DNA of 64,000 bases. Source: Lingula anatina (taxonomy: Eukaryota > Brachiopoda > Lingulata > Lingulida > Lingulidae). This document shows positions 1 to 11,056 of the stretch, piece by piece (position 1 is the stretch's first letter; the number at the start of each line of letters is the position of its first letter). The notes beneath the pieces were generated by a model. It saw nothing but the letters and a program-made list of their open reading frames with translations. It was not told the DNA's origin and made no database searches. The position numbers and the translations under genes were made by a program. The stretch lies in the NCBI RefSeq assembly GCF_001039355.2, contig NW_019775741.1, positions 80,862 through 144,861 on the forward strand, written 5' to 3'.

Positions 1-3000
1 AATAAGTTAGAAGAAACTGCCTTTCAAAACAGTAATTACATGACCCTGTCTCAGAGAGATACACTTGAACAGAAAATCAGGGGGATTTTTTTAAAGAAAC
101 AAATAGTGTGATCTATATGTAAACATTATGTTTATTGTCTCACATTAACTACACAATGAGTAAGTGGCACATCATTGTCATTTACATTTTGTGTGCAGTC
201 ATGTGGGTTCCGTTTTGCATAAATGAAGCAATTGAAAGAAAAATAGTCAGAACAATATTGATCTAAGTGGAAACCTATAAATTTTCTATTGAACTGAAAT
301 TTTCAGGGAAGACTTCCCCACCCCAAATTAAATAGATGCGCAAAGAAAATACCGTGATCTGAGTTAATGTTCATGATTACATGTAACAGTGATTTAAACT
401 CATCATGGATACCCTTAAAGGAGATCGTTACGTCACGCAAGACAAGAAAAACGTAAGGCCAGAAAGCGAGGTAGGGCTTACTTTTTATCAATATGAGTGA
501 AAGTCACAGAGAGTAATACAAAATATCACGCAAAATATGATATGTTCTTACAGTTGTGCAGAAGTCTGTAGTTCCATAGAAAACAAGCAGAATGTATATA
601 TCATCTGCCAATAAATTTGACCCGATGTGAAAGGAATGCATGTCTTGTGGACAAACGTTCCCTGGGATGTACTGTCCTACCAGGGCCTAGATTCCCAGCT
701 GTATTTATAAGAAGCCAGGACATATATTCCTGTCGGACATAATTTCCTTTCACACTGAACAAATGTACTACATAACAAAAGCCCGCACAAGCATTATTAA
801 ATATTGCATGTCCGTACAATTATTATAAACACGAAGGGGTAGGTATCGGTAATTGTCGGACGGTCTACACAGGCTTAGGGGTAAGGCGTTTAGATGAAAA
901 AGATTTGTTAGGAGCTAGGAGGCGAGACAAAGGCTAGAAGATGAGACAAAGGTTTGAATACATACAATACTACTAATTGAAATTGCCTTGTTCAGCCTCT
1001 GTCCGCTTCTCAAGTGGAGAGAGGATACAGAGCTCTCAAAAGAATCAAATCTGACTGGAGGTCAAGTTTGGAGAACAGTATGCTTAAGTCAACACATTTT
1101 TGACAACAGTTTTATCGGGGCCAAGTTTTGATGATCATTTAGTCAAGGATTCTATCAACCACTAGGTGGCAGGGTGGCACTCAGAGAATTGCATGGACCA
1201 CCCCCTTCAGCCTCTTCACGATTAAAGGACTTTTATGTCTGTATTAAGTTAAGAGAAAGAAATAAATTTTGAGGACAGCAGACCTTAAGATTATTAGCAA
1301 CAATACGTTGATAGTTAACATGTACCCGATTTGTAGCATAAGTTAATTTGCACGGCGCCACAAAAGCAAGCATTTATTTCCGTGACTTCCCAATTACGGT
1401 TTTTTATGATGGACCTCGCAGTATGCTTTTAGATTCAAACTCTTGATGTTACGTTACCATGGTAATTCGTGTTTGCTTTGCTTTTTTCAACCGTACATGG
1501 TACCAACCGCGCCGAGAGAAACAACCAACATCCATACATGCAGTTATCTAGCTAGCTCTAATGTCAATCAAACGAACTTTTCATAAACTATTTTAGCAGA
1601 TGTAAATCATGTTCACCTTCCGATAACTTGAACCCACGTACTGGTGTAAGCCAGAGGTTATTGTAAGAGGACATACATGTACCACGGAGCCACACATACG
1701 GAGTTAGTAATCAATGGCTCGAAAAAAGCTTTCTGTCTCTCTGAGAAATCCTCGTTCCAAGAAAGGTGGGGGCGTTTTAACTTTGAGTTTTCTATTGAGA
1801 TTTAGTTTGTCTTCTCTCATAACACAACGAGCATGATGAGATGCAAGGCTGTCACTCTTGGCACGTTTTAAGGGCTTAAAAAGAAGTCCTTTTTTTTCAC
1901 AGTAGCATCTACATACGCTGGACTGTTTAAAAAGATTTTCAAAAAAAAAAAAGCCGTCGAAAAAATGCATTTTTTCTACTGAACGCGTTTTACGGGTGGC
2001 ATGACCTGGTGCCATACAGGATAAACTACTTACTCAATTTTAATTCCAATTTAAATGGGGCATATTTGCTGTATATAATGTACTTATTGTATCAAAAACT
2101 TCACATAGTAATTTTGCTTCCAAAACCGTTCGCTTTTATTAATGCCGAGTGTACACATGCATTCACATTAGTAACTTAATTTTGATTTTTCTAAAGACAA
2201 AGCAAGTAAATGCAGCATAGAATCTCGGATTAAGGTGAAAAAGAATATAAGTCATGGGTAGAAAATGACAGCATGAAAAAAAGGTGTGAAGAAGCAAATG
2301 CACGGCAGAAATAATAACGTTTTTTATTTCTGTTTTCTGTTACGTGTGTTTATTAAATCTGGCATTTGAACGTGGACTTATTTTATGTAATGTGTCACAG
2401 ATAAATTTTATCTTCATTAAGGTGTTATTCTGCTGAGTTAATTGTGCAAAAAAAACGGCGAATGAATGAAATACAGCATTCCAAACACAAACGCCTGTTA
2501 AAGAGTTCGGTCATCGAGGTTCTAATAGGAATGAAGGGCCTTGAAGCCATGCTGTTATATTCTGAAAGGTACAAATGGATCCCTAACTGTGAAAATAGCT
2601 GGTTAATCGAGTGAATTGATAAGGCAGTGATACAGAGCATATTCAGGTAATTCTAAATTGCCGATAGAATAACAAGTAACCGGCAGATAGAATAGCAATG
2701 CATGGTTATTTCCTGGACCTAGGGCTGACTGAAAAGATGTTTGGGTGGGTTCCAGCCCGGAACCAGTTCAGCTGTACACTATTGCAGAAAAAAAGTTTGC
2801 AAAATGTGATTAAACCCGCTTGAAACTTAAACACGATTGGAAGAAAACGGCTGAAATGACATCACAACATGTAATTAAAAATATGAGAAATGTAAATGAC
2901 CCACAAAAATATTTATTCAAAAGTAAAGAGAGGTGCATAAATTTTAATAACAACAAGCTTAATAATGACCATGTTTATATATGCTTATCAGCAACAGAAA

Positions 3001-3020
3001 GAAACGAAAACTGTTTTCAG
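1..3020. repeat. Segmental duplication, partial unit 0
   Basis: Positions 1 to about 1,695 repeat almost base for base at about 6,340-8,040 (unit 1). From about 1,560 to 3,020 the sequence is nearly identical to about 15,980-17,497 (unit 2); the main difference is a loss of about 50 bp near 2,322. No receptor gene is included. Similarity stops exactly at the N at 3,021. Small minus-strand ORFs at 303-491, 601-819, 1,704-2,015 and 2,425-2,640 recur in the other copies only because the DNA is nearly identical. I see no independent sign that they are coding. Confidence 0.9.
1159..1172 (+). promoter_or_regulatory. CTCF-like insulator motif (unit 0)
   Basis: The 14-mer CCACTAGGTGGCAG fits the core CTCF consensus (CCASYAGRKGGCRS) at every position. 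It is repeated unchanged in the unit 1 copy at 7,496-7,509. Binding is inferred from motif only. Confidence 0.4.
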
Positions 3021-3021
3021 N
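3021..3021. other. Single N, probable assembly join
   Basis: One ambiguous base lies exactly where similarity between unit 0 and the other duplication units ends. The same single-N convention occurs at 40,968 and 49,520. It may stand for a collapsed gap, so continuity from 3,020 to 3,022 should not be trusted. Confidence 0.8.
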
Positions 3022-6000
3022 CTCAGTATGTTCAGAATCTGACTCAAACACTTTCTCTATCTTTTGTGATTTCCTACCCTTTGGCATACTAGACGTTTGA
3101 AATATGAAATTCAAGCTTAGGAAAACTGGAATGTCTGTACATTAGCGTAGCTCGACTTCGAATGATCGTTTCCCTTCCTCACGTGATCTGTTCACCTTTT
3201 GAATACAGCGCCCCTGTACCTCCTAATAACCTTTCTCCTAAGACACGTCATTGTTGACCCGTTAAACGACAATAAATACATTTCTTATTCTGAAAACTCA
3301 GACCAACATCAGGCAATGTTTTTGGGGAAGGGGGCTATTGAAGGACTGCAATACATGTAGCCTACATGTAAACAAGATATATGTATTTCCAGTGATACTA
3401 ATCTTCTCGCTAACTAAAAGAAAAGAAAGAGACGGGCTAGGATTAAGGAATTGGAAAAGGGTTCCAAAATACCGAAAAAAATCTTTTTCAAAAATCTCTA
3501 AGGCGGAAACCCCTACCCCCCCCCCCAAAGAAGCCTACGATCCTGACTGCAACCAACGGATTATCAAGGCACTTACAGCAAAAACTGTTGTCCCACCTTA
3601 AAGATGCACATAGAGAAGAATTTACTATGATCTAAGGAGCTCGGATCTGTTTCATAATCTTAGTCATTTTCACCAGGTGAGACTTGAACTCAAAGGTAAT
3701 AGGCGAATAGTGATTTCAAATTTTGCTTAGTTTTCACTTCAGCAACCTTAAAACTGTAAATATGAAGATGACCTCTAAATCCAATGCATATGCAAAACCC
3801 TTGGTCTTGGTTGATACCACTATTTCTGCCCAACCATGCACTAGAAATGAGAAAATGGAAATCCCTTAACTGATTGGAATCATTTTTGAACCTTTTGACA
3901 AATACAAAATGGGCGCCACCTATCAAGAAATAACAATTTTCTCTTATAGGAATCAAACAAAAATTTCAGAAACTATATAAACTATGTAGCTTATGATGTC
4001 AAAATCATTTAAATTTATTTTTTAATCAAAATATAATTTCTTAATCAAGATGTAATTTTCTATCACGTGTATACATGTAACAACTGTGGAATGGACTATG
4101 GAAACCACCAGATTAAGATATGTAATGGATATAATATTCTAGATACATGTATTTTTCTGAAAACAGGGCTCACAGATATTGGCTATTAGGATATATTCAA
4201 TGTGGTATTGACAAATTAAAAAGGAAAAATCATATAATCACGCAAAAGAGGATGTAACAAAAAACGTGATCTGTATGGAGATACATTGTTTATGCTCTGA
4301 TATTTTATATAAAAATTAAGTCGATAAATAAACGTTTAAAAGCTCCAACTTGGCGTCGTCGTCACTATAACACTTGGTTAGAAGTCTGACCTTAATAAAT
4401 ATAATTCCACTTACAGTTGTAAGTTTTAATGATTTACATAGTTATGTGAAGGGGGAGTCTAAACAAGTAAAGAAAAATATCTATTTCATTCAACATAGTA
4501 ATAAGTTTGGTTTCGATCTATTTTACTGAACTTCAAGTTTTAATGGGCGTATTGAGGAATCATTTTTAAGTTAAAGTTAATCTTTGCCTAAAAGTTACTA
4601 AATCCTGCTATGGCCACAATGAAGAATTGTAATTCAGAATGGCTGTAAAAACAAATCACAGCTATGCGACTGAGACAATTGCCAGCGTACGCTCTCCAAA
4701 GCAAAGTTTTGATGGCGTGTCATAATAACATATTGAATTCTGGAAAAGTGCAAATCAATAATACTTAACTTCAGCAGAGCTTAACGTGTTACAAAATATT
4801 ATTCTCCATTTATAATGAGAACATATCCTGTATACTTGCATTTCTTATTTATAAATATACTTTATTTTAATTTAATTTCCATTGTGATTTTCTTACAGTG
4901 ATTTTCTGTAATAGAGATATTATCATTATTTCCATGACACGTCTAACGTAGCTTAAAGAGCCAGCAAATGTACCAATTGTGTAATTTCGTTCTCAGTAAA
5001 CATCATCATTATAAAAGCAGTATACCCCATGTGCAAATGAAATAGATCGTATGATTTGATCAAATATTACCATGCTATTAAGTGCAAAGCTTGGGATTTG
5101 GAATTTCATCAGTTAAAACATGTACCGGTGTACCATGAACTCTGACTCCCCTAAAAGGTGATTCATTATAAAAACTGACTCCCAAGTCATATATTTATAA
5201 TGATTCCCCTCATGAAATTTGGACCCCCCCCCCCCCTTCATAAATCTGATTTTATTTGAGTATATGACTTTTGCATAATGAAGGATACATTGGCACTTTT
5301 TGTTAGTTTGCAGGTGAAAACTTTCATGAGAAAATAAGAAAAATAAAAAAGTGTATTTTACCACACAATTGCTCCCATATGAAAAAAGCTAATTATTTGA
5401 CATTTGGTCAACAATTCAACGTTTTCTTTTGGTATACCTTATGAAGAATATGTTGGAAATGTTTGAGTTCGATGGTAAAATATTGGGTGATAAAATTTTT
5501 TTAAAAAAATATGTAAAATCTACATTTTCATACCAATGGGATTTGGACTCCCATGAAGATTTTGTCCTATTTAGTCACCATACCATTATTTTCACATACT
5601 TACTACTACCTGCAGGATTTGGATTCCCATGTCAAAATGCTTCTTATTTCATTTTTAGCGTAAGAAATCAGCCTCCGTTGTATAAATAGCTTTCCACGGG
5701 GCAGTCATTGAAGTTGATCAATGTACATAAAAATTTCCTTTGATTCTTTTGGCAACGTCTTTCTCCCAGTTAAAGAACCATTTTACATGATAAATGGTTC
5801 GTGATTTGAGGCCTGTGATCCCTTTTGGTCAGACGAATGCTCTTTTCGACACTTCGTGACTCCAGTGTTTCTTAGGCTATCGTGAAGACTTTTTGTATAA
5901 ACCAGCATGGGTTTCATAATTGACCCGATTGTTTCTACATCAAGTCAAATTTCTGTTGCACAATTTGCAAAAATCTTAACGCTTACATGTATCTTTCTCC

Positions 6001-6339
6001 CGATAAACAAAAATATATTCAATAATACACATATGAGAGGGCATAGCAGCTGAGCCTTTACAAACAGATGAGGGAATAAGGTTCCATCTGTCCAGGACAT
6101 GGGGCACAATTGCTCACACGCACACACACAGGCAATGTTAAAAGGAAAGAAAACACCTGTGCAGCCTGAGTAAACACATACCCATGAATTGTGACTGTTG
6201 TGTAAGCTCGCCTACTGCAATTCACAAATCTTACTAAGTAAAAAAAAAATAGCGACAATTTTATTATGTTAACAATGTGTGTGCGTGAACGTGGTGTGCA
6301 AAAAGATCGTTTTCTCTGTAGGAAATAGCCGAGATATAA
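3022..6339. other. Unique AT-rich spacer, no gene recognised
   Basis: This stretch is not repeated elsewhere in the window. It holds a poly-C run (about 5,224-5,236), a C-rich run near 3,517-3,527, and short degenerate repeats of the type GATTTGGAYTCCCATG between about 5,150 and 5,640. ORFs of 60-90 codons exist (for example 3,338-3,601 and 5,429-5,689), but I see no domain, matched splice sites or poly(A) signal that supports them. Confidence 0.6.
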
Positions 6340-7495
6340 TTAGTTAGAAGAAGCTGCCTTTCAAAAGAGTAATTACATGACCCTGTCTCAGAGAGATACA
6401 CTTGAACAGAAAATCAGGGGGATTTTTTTAAAGAAACAAATAGTGTGATCTCTCTGTAAACAGTATGTTTATTCTCTCACATTAACTACACAATGAGTAC
6501 GTGGCAGATCATTGTCATTTACATTTTGTGTGCAGTCATGTGGGTTCCGTTTTGCATAAATGAACCAATTGAAAGAAAAATAGTCAGAACAATATTGATC
6601 TAAGTGGAAACCTATAAATTTTCTATTGAACTGAAATTTTCAGGGAAGACTTCCCCACCCCAAATTAAATAGATGCGCAAAGAAAATACCGTGATCTGAG
6701 TTAATGTTCATGATTACATGTAACAGTGATTTAAACTCATCATGGATACCCTTAAAGGAGATCTTTACGTCATGCAAGACAAGAAAAACGTAAGGCCAGA
6801 AAGTGAGGTAGGGCTTACTTTTTATCAATATGAGTGAAAGTCACAGAGAGTATTACAAAATATCACGCAAAATATGATATGTTCTTACAGTTATACAGAA
6901 GTCTGTAGTTCCATAGAAAACAAGCAGAATGTATATATCATCTGCCAATAAATTTGACCCGATGTGAAAGGAATGCATGTCTTGTGGACAAACGTTCCCT
7001 GGAATGTACTGTCCTACCAGGACCTAGATTCCCAGCTGTATTTATAAGAAGCCAGGAAATATATTCCTGTCGGACATAATTTCCTTTCACACTGAACAAA
7101 TGTACTACATAACAAAAGCCCACACAAGCATTGTTAAATATTGCATGTTCGTACAATTATTATATACACCAAGGGGTAAGTATCGGTAATTGTCGGACGG
7201 TCTACACAGGCTTAGGGGTAAGGCGTTTAGATGAAAAAGATTTGTTAAGAGCTAGGAGGCGAGACAAAGGCTAGGAGATGAGACAAAGGTTTGAATAAAT
7301 ACAATACTACTAATTGAAATTGCCTTGTTCAGCCTCTGTCCACTTCTCAAGTGGAGAGAGGATACAGAGCTCTCAAAAGAATCAAATCTGACTGGAGGTC
7401 AAGTTTGGAGAACAGTATGCTTAAGTCAACACATTTTTGACAATATTTTTATCGGGGCCAAGTTTTGATGATCATTTAGTCAAGGATTCTATCAA

Positions 7496-7509
7496 CCACT
7501 AGGTGGCAG
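7496..7509 (+). promoter_or_regulatory. CTCF-like insulator motif (unit 1)
   Basis: Identical to the motif at 1,159-1,172. It is absent from units 2 and 3, where homology to this flank begins further right. Confidence 0.4.
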
Positions 7510-7551
7510 GGTGGCACTCAGAGAATTACATGGACCACCCCCTTCAGCCTC

Positions 7552-8850
7552 TTCACGATTAAAGGACTTTTATGTCTGTATTAAGTAAAGAGAAAGAAAT
7601 AAATTTTGAGGACAGCAGACCTTAAGATTATTAGCAACAATACGTTGATAGTTAACATGTACCCGATTTGTAGCATAAGTTACTTTGCACGGCGCCACAA
7701 AAGCAAGCATTTATTTCCGTGACTTCCCAATTATGGTTTTTTATGATGGACCTCGCAGTATGCTTTAAGATTCAAACTCTTGATGTTACGTTACCATGGT
7801 AATTCGTGTTTGCTTTGCTTTTTTCAACCGTACATGGTACCAACCGCGCCAAGAGAAACAACCAACATCCATACATGCAGTTACCTAGCTCTAATGTCAA
7901 TCAAACGAAATTTTCATAAACTATTTTAGCAGATGTAAATTTCATGTTCACCTTCCGATGTTCACCTTCCGATAACTTGACCACACGTACTGGTGTATGC
8001 CAGAAGTTACAGTGAGAGGACTTACATGTACCACGGAGCCACAGATGTGCAGCTAGTAACCACTGACTTAAAATACAAACTTTCTCTCACTGAGAAAGCC
8101 ACCTAGGACATTTATCTTCAATTACAATTATATATACACGACTGTTAAAGAGTTCGCTTGTATAAGGAATGAAGGGCCTTGAGGCCATGTTGTTATATTC
8201 TGAAATCCCTTACTGTGAAAATAGCTGATTAATCGAGTGAATTGATAAGGCAGTGATACAGAGCATATTCAGGTAATCCTAAATTGCCGATAGAATAACA
8301 AGTAACCGGTAGTTATTCTATAAGATATTATATTAAGTTTTAAATTATTGTGTGATTGGAATTCAATAGAATAGCAATGTATGGTTATTTCTTGTACCCA
8401 GGGGCAACACGAAAAATGTTGCAAGACCTTTTTTTCACTTGCAAAAAAAGAAATGACCTTGGTAGGGGTAGATATCACAGCCACCCCTTCAGCCTCTTCA
8501 TAATTAAAGGACTTTTATGTCTTTATAACGTAAAGAGGACACATGCTTTAAGATTATTAGCAGCAATACGTTGATAGTTAACATGTACGTACCCGATTTG
8601 CAGCAAAAATAATTTGCGCGGTGCCTCAAGAGCATGCATTTATTCCATGACTTTCCGAGACCAACTGTGACTAGAGAAACAACTAACATCTATTCGTTCA
8701 GTCACCCCTTATGCCAATCAAACGAAATTTTCATAAACTATTTTAGCATATGTAAATCATGTTCACCTTCCGATAACTTGAACCCACGTACTGGTGTATG
8801 CCAGTGGCTATTGTAAGAGGACATACATGAACCACGGAGCCACACATACG
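7552..8850. repeat. Internal direct duplication in unit 1
   Basis: A segment of about 350-490 bp, from the TTCACGATTAAAGGACTTTT block to the ACCACGGAGCCACA block, occurs at about 7,552-8,045 and again at about 8,495-8,850. Only one copy is seen in each of units 0, 2 and 3. Between them is a short piece (about 8,130-8,400) resembling sequence that otherwise lies further right in each unit (compare 10,200-10,450), so this part has been rearranged. Confidence 0.7.
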
Positions 8851-9064
8851 GAGCTATAGTAATCAATGGCTCCAAAAAAACTTTCTGTCTCACTGAGAAA
8901 TCCACGTTCCAAGAAAGGTGGGGGCGTTTTAACTTTGAGTTTTCTATTGAGATTTGGTTTGGCTTCTCTCATAACACAACGACCATGATGAGATGCAAGG
9001 CTGTCACTCTTGGCACGTTTTAAGGGCTTAAAAAGAAGTCATTTTTATTTCACAGTAGCATCTA

Positions 9065-9563
9065 CAACATTGGTCAAAAATGTTGTCCCACCCCCATTTC
9101 CATGTACTTTTATTTACAAATGATCACCTCACAGCTGTAAATTGTTAGAAATAGTGCTTTTTATTACAGATATCGTGTCTAACATGATTAATGGTTAAAA
9201 AAATACAAAATAGTGGTGAAAATATACTTATTTTATACCATTTAGTAAAATTTATAAGAGGTACCCCCTCAAATCCACTGCTTCACTGTGACTTCTACAG
9301 ATGTAAAAAAATTTCTATTAAATTGAAAAGACGCCATCAAATGTCACCAAATTCACACACAATTAGCCTTAGGGTGAGCACGTTAAAGTTCACGTGCCTA
9401 ACAGCTTGTGCGTCTACCGCGTACTGCAATTATCTCCTGTAGACGGCGCGACAAGCCTTCAACACGGGTAACAATTCTGTTATGTGGGATATTGTCCCAT
9501 TCATCCTAAAGAGCGTGGCGGAATTGATCAAATGGGGGTGGGCCAACCTTTTTGCCAATGTTG
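9065..9563 (-). mobile_element. Tc1/mariner-type element, internally deleted
   Basis: The termini are inverted repeats: the left end begins CAACATTGGTCAAAAATG and the right end read inward begins CAACATTGGCAAAAAGGT, both continuing into a CCCACCCCCATTT stretch. The insert is flanked by TA on both sides. Units 0, 2 and 3 have the uninterrupted site (CATCTAC followed directly by ATACGCTGGAC or GTACGCTGGAC), so this is an insertion at a TA with target duplication, the Tc1/mariner hallmark. On the minus strand, about 9,540 to 9,398 resembles the end of a Tc1 transposase: a D-E-W-D-x-I-P motif, then an R-R-L segment ending in a TAG stop. One premature TAG precedes the DEWD motif. Most of the transposase, including the catalytic DDE part, is missing, so the copy is non-autonomous. 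Confidence 0.9.
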
Positions 9564-10809
9564 TACATACGCTGGACTGTTTAAAAAGATTTTCAAAAAA
9601 AAAAAAGCCCTCGAAAAAATGCATTTTTCTACTGAACGCGTTTTACGGGTGGCATGACTTGGTGCCATACAGGATAAACTACTTACTCAATTTTAATTCC
9701 AATTTGAATGGCGCATATTTGCTGTATATAATGTACTTATTGCATCAAAAACTTCACATAGTAATACGACCAATTTTGCTTCCAAAACCGTTCGCTTTTA
9801 TTAACGCCGAGTGTACACATCCATTCACATCAGTAACTTAATTTTGAATTTTCTAAAGACAAAGCAAGTAATGCAGCATAGAATCTCGGATTAAGGTGAA
9901 AGAGAATATAACTCATGGGTATAGAAAATGAAAGCATGAAAAAAAGGTGTGAAGAAGCAAATGCACGGCAGAAATGATAATGTGTTATATGACCTGCATC
10001 AATCAGTTGGGTGTATAAATTCACTCATTATTATTTTACTTCTGTTTTCTGTTACGCGTGTTAATTAAATCTGGCATTTGAACGTGGACTTAGTTTACGG
10101 AATATGTCACAGATAAATTTTATCTTCATTAAGGTGTTATTCTGCTGAGTGAATTGTGCAAAAAACGGCGAATGAATGAAATACAGCATTCCAAACACAA
10201 ACGCCTGTTAAAGAGTTCGGTCATCGAGGTTTTAATAGGAATGAAGGGCCTTGAAGCCATACTATTATATTCTGAAAGGTACAAATGGAGCTCTTACTGT
10301 GAAAATAGCTGGTTAATCGTGTGTATTGATAAGCCAGTGATACAGAGCATATTCAGGTAATCCTAAATTGCTGATAGAATAACAAGTAACCGACAGTTAT
10401 TCTGTAAGATATTATATTAAGTTTGACATTTTAGTGTAATTGGATTTCAATAAAATAGCAATGCATGGTTATTTCTTGGACCTAGGGATGACTGAAAAGA
10501 TGGGTTCCAGCCTGGAACTAGTTCAGCTGTACACTTTTGCAGAAAAAAGTTTGCAGAAAGTGATTAAACCCGCTTGAAACTTTAACACGAGTGGAAGAAA
10601 ACTGCTAAAATGACATCACATTATGTAATTAAAAAAGATGAGAAATGTAAATGACACACAAAAAATATTTATTCAAAAGTAAAGAGAGGTGCATAAATTT
10701 TAATAACAACAAGCTTAATAATGACCATGTTTATATATGCTTATCAGCAACAGAAAGAAACGAAAACTGTTTTCAGATCTCTGTTCGTTGAACTTTTTAA
10801 AACTTTGAT

Positions 10810-10823
10810 AAATAATAATAATA

Positions 10824-10874
<51 letters not shown>
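10810..10874. repeat. AAT/ATT microsatellite
   Basis: A short AAT run passes into a long ATT run. The equivalent sites in unit 2 (about 17,527) and unit 3 (about 28,842) hold only a few AAT units, so the expansion is private to unit 1. Confidence 0.95.
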
Positions 10875-10962
10875 CTAAACAGTATATTTTAATAAAAAAA
10901 TGAAAACTATAGGTTAAGGCATATCACAGGAAGCTAATATAATGACACCCGGCTTATCTCTT

Positions 10963-11056
10963 CTCTCAGCCAGAAGCCATTCTAGCTGTTACAAAATGTG
11001 GACACGAGTCCTTTATGCAATTTTGCATATTTTGCTAAATTGGCCCCTGGCTGAGA
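10963..11056. repeat. Conserved stem-loop (unit 1 copy)
   Basis: An imperfect inverted repeat. The left arm (10,963-10,996) contains AGCCATTCTAGCTGTTACAA. The right arm ends at about 11,056 and is partly degraded here. The loop includes GGACACGAGTCC. The same structure is present in units 2 and 3, and is most complete in unit 3. Confidence 0.7.

Noticed and set aside
303-819. Minus-strand ORFs of 62 and 72 codons repeated at 6,640-7,156
   Set aside because: They are shared only because the two DNA copies are almost identical. No domain, splice or poly(A) support, and substitutions do not favour silent sites visibly.
1704-2640. Minus-strand ORFs repeated at 16,131-17,116
   Set aside because: Explained by the near-identity of unit 0 and unit 2. 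The proteins are low complexity (F-F-F-F-E) and are broken in units 1 and 3.
3338-3601. ORF with S-K-A-E-T-P-T-P-P-P and a basic stretch
   Set aside because: The frame depends on an 11-base C run and overlaps an equally long minus-strand ORF. No homologous copy or gene signals.
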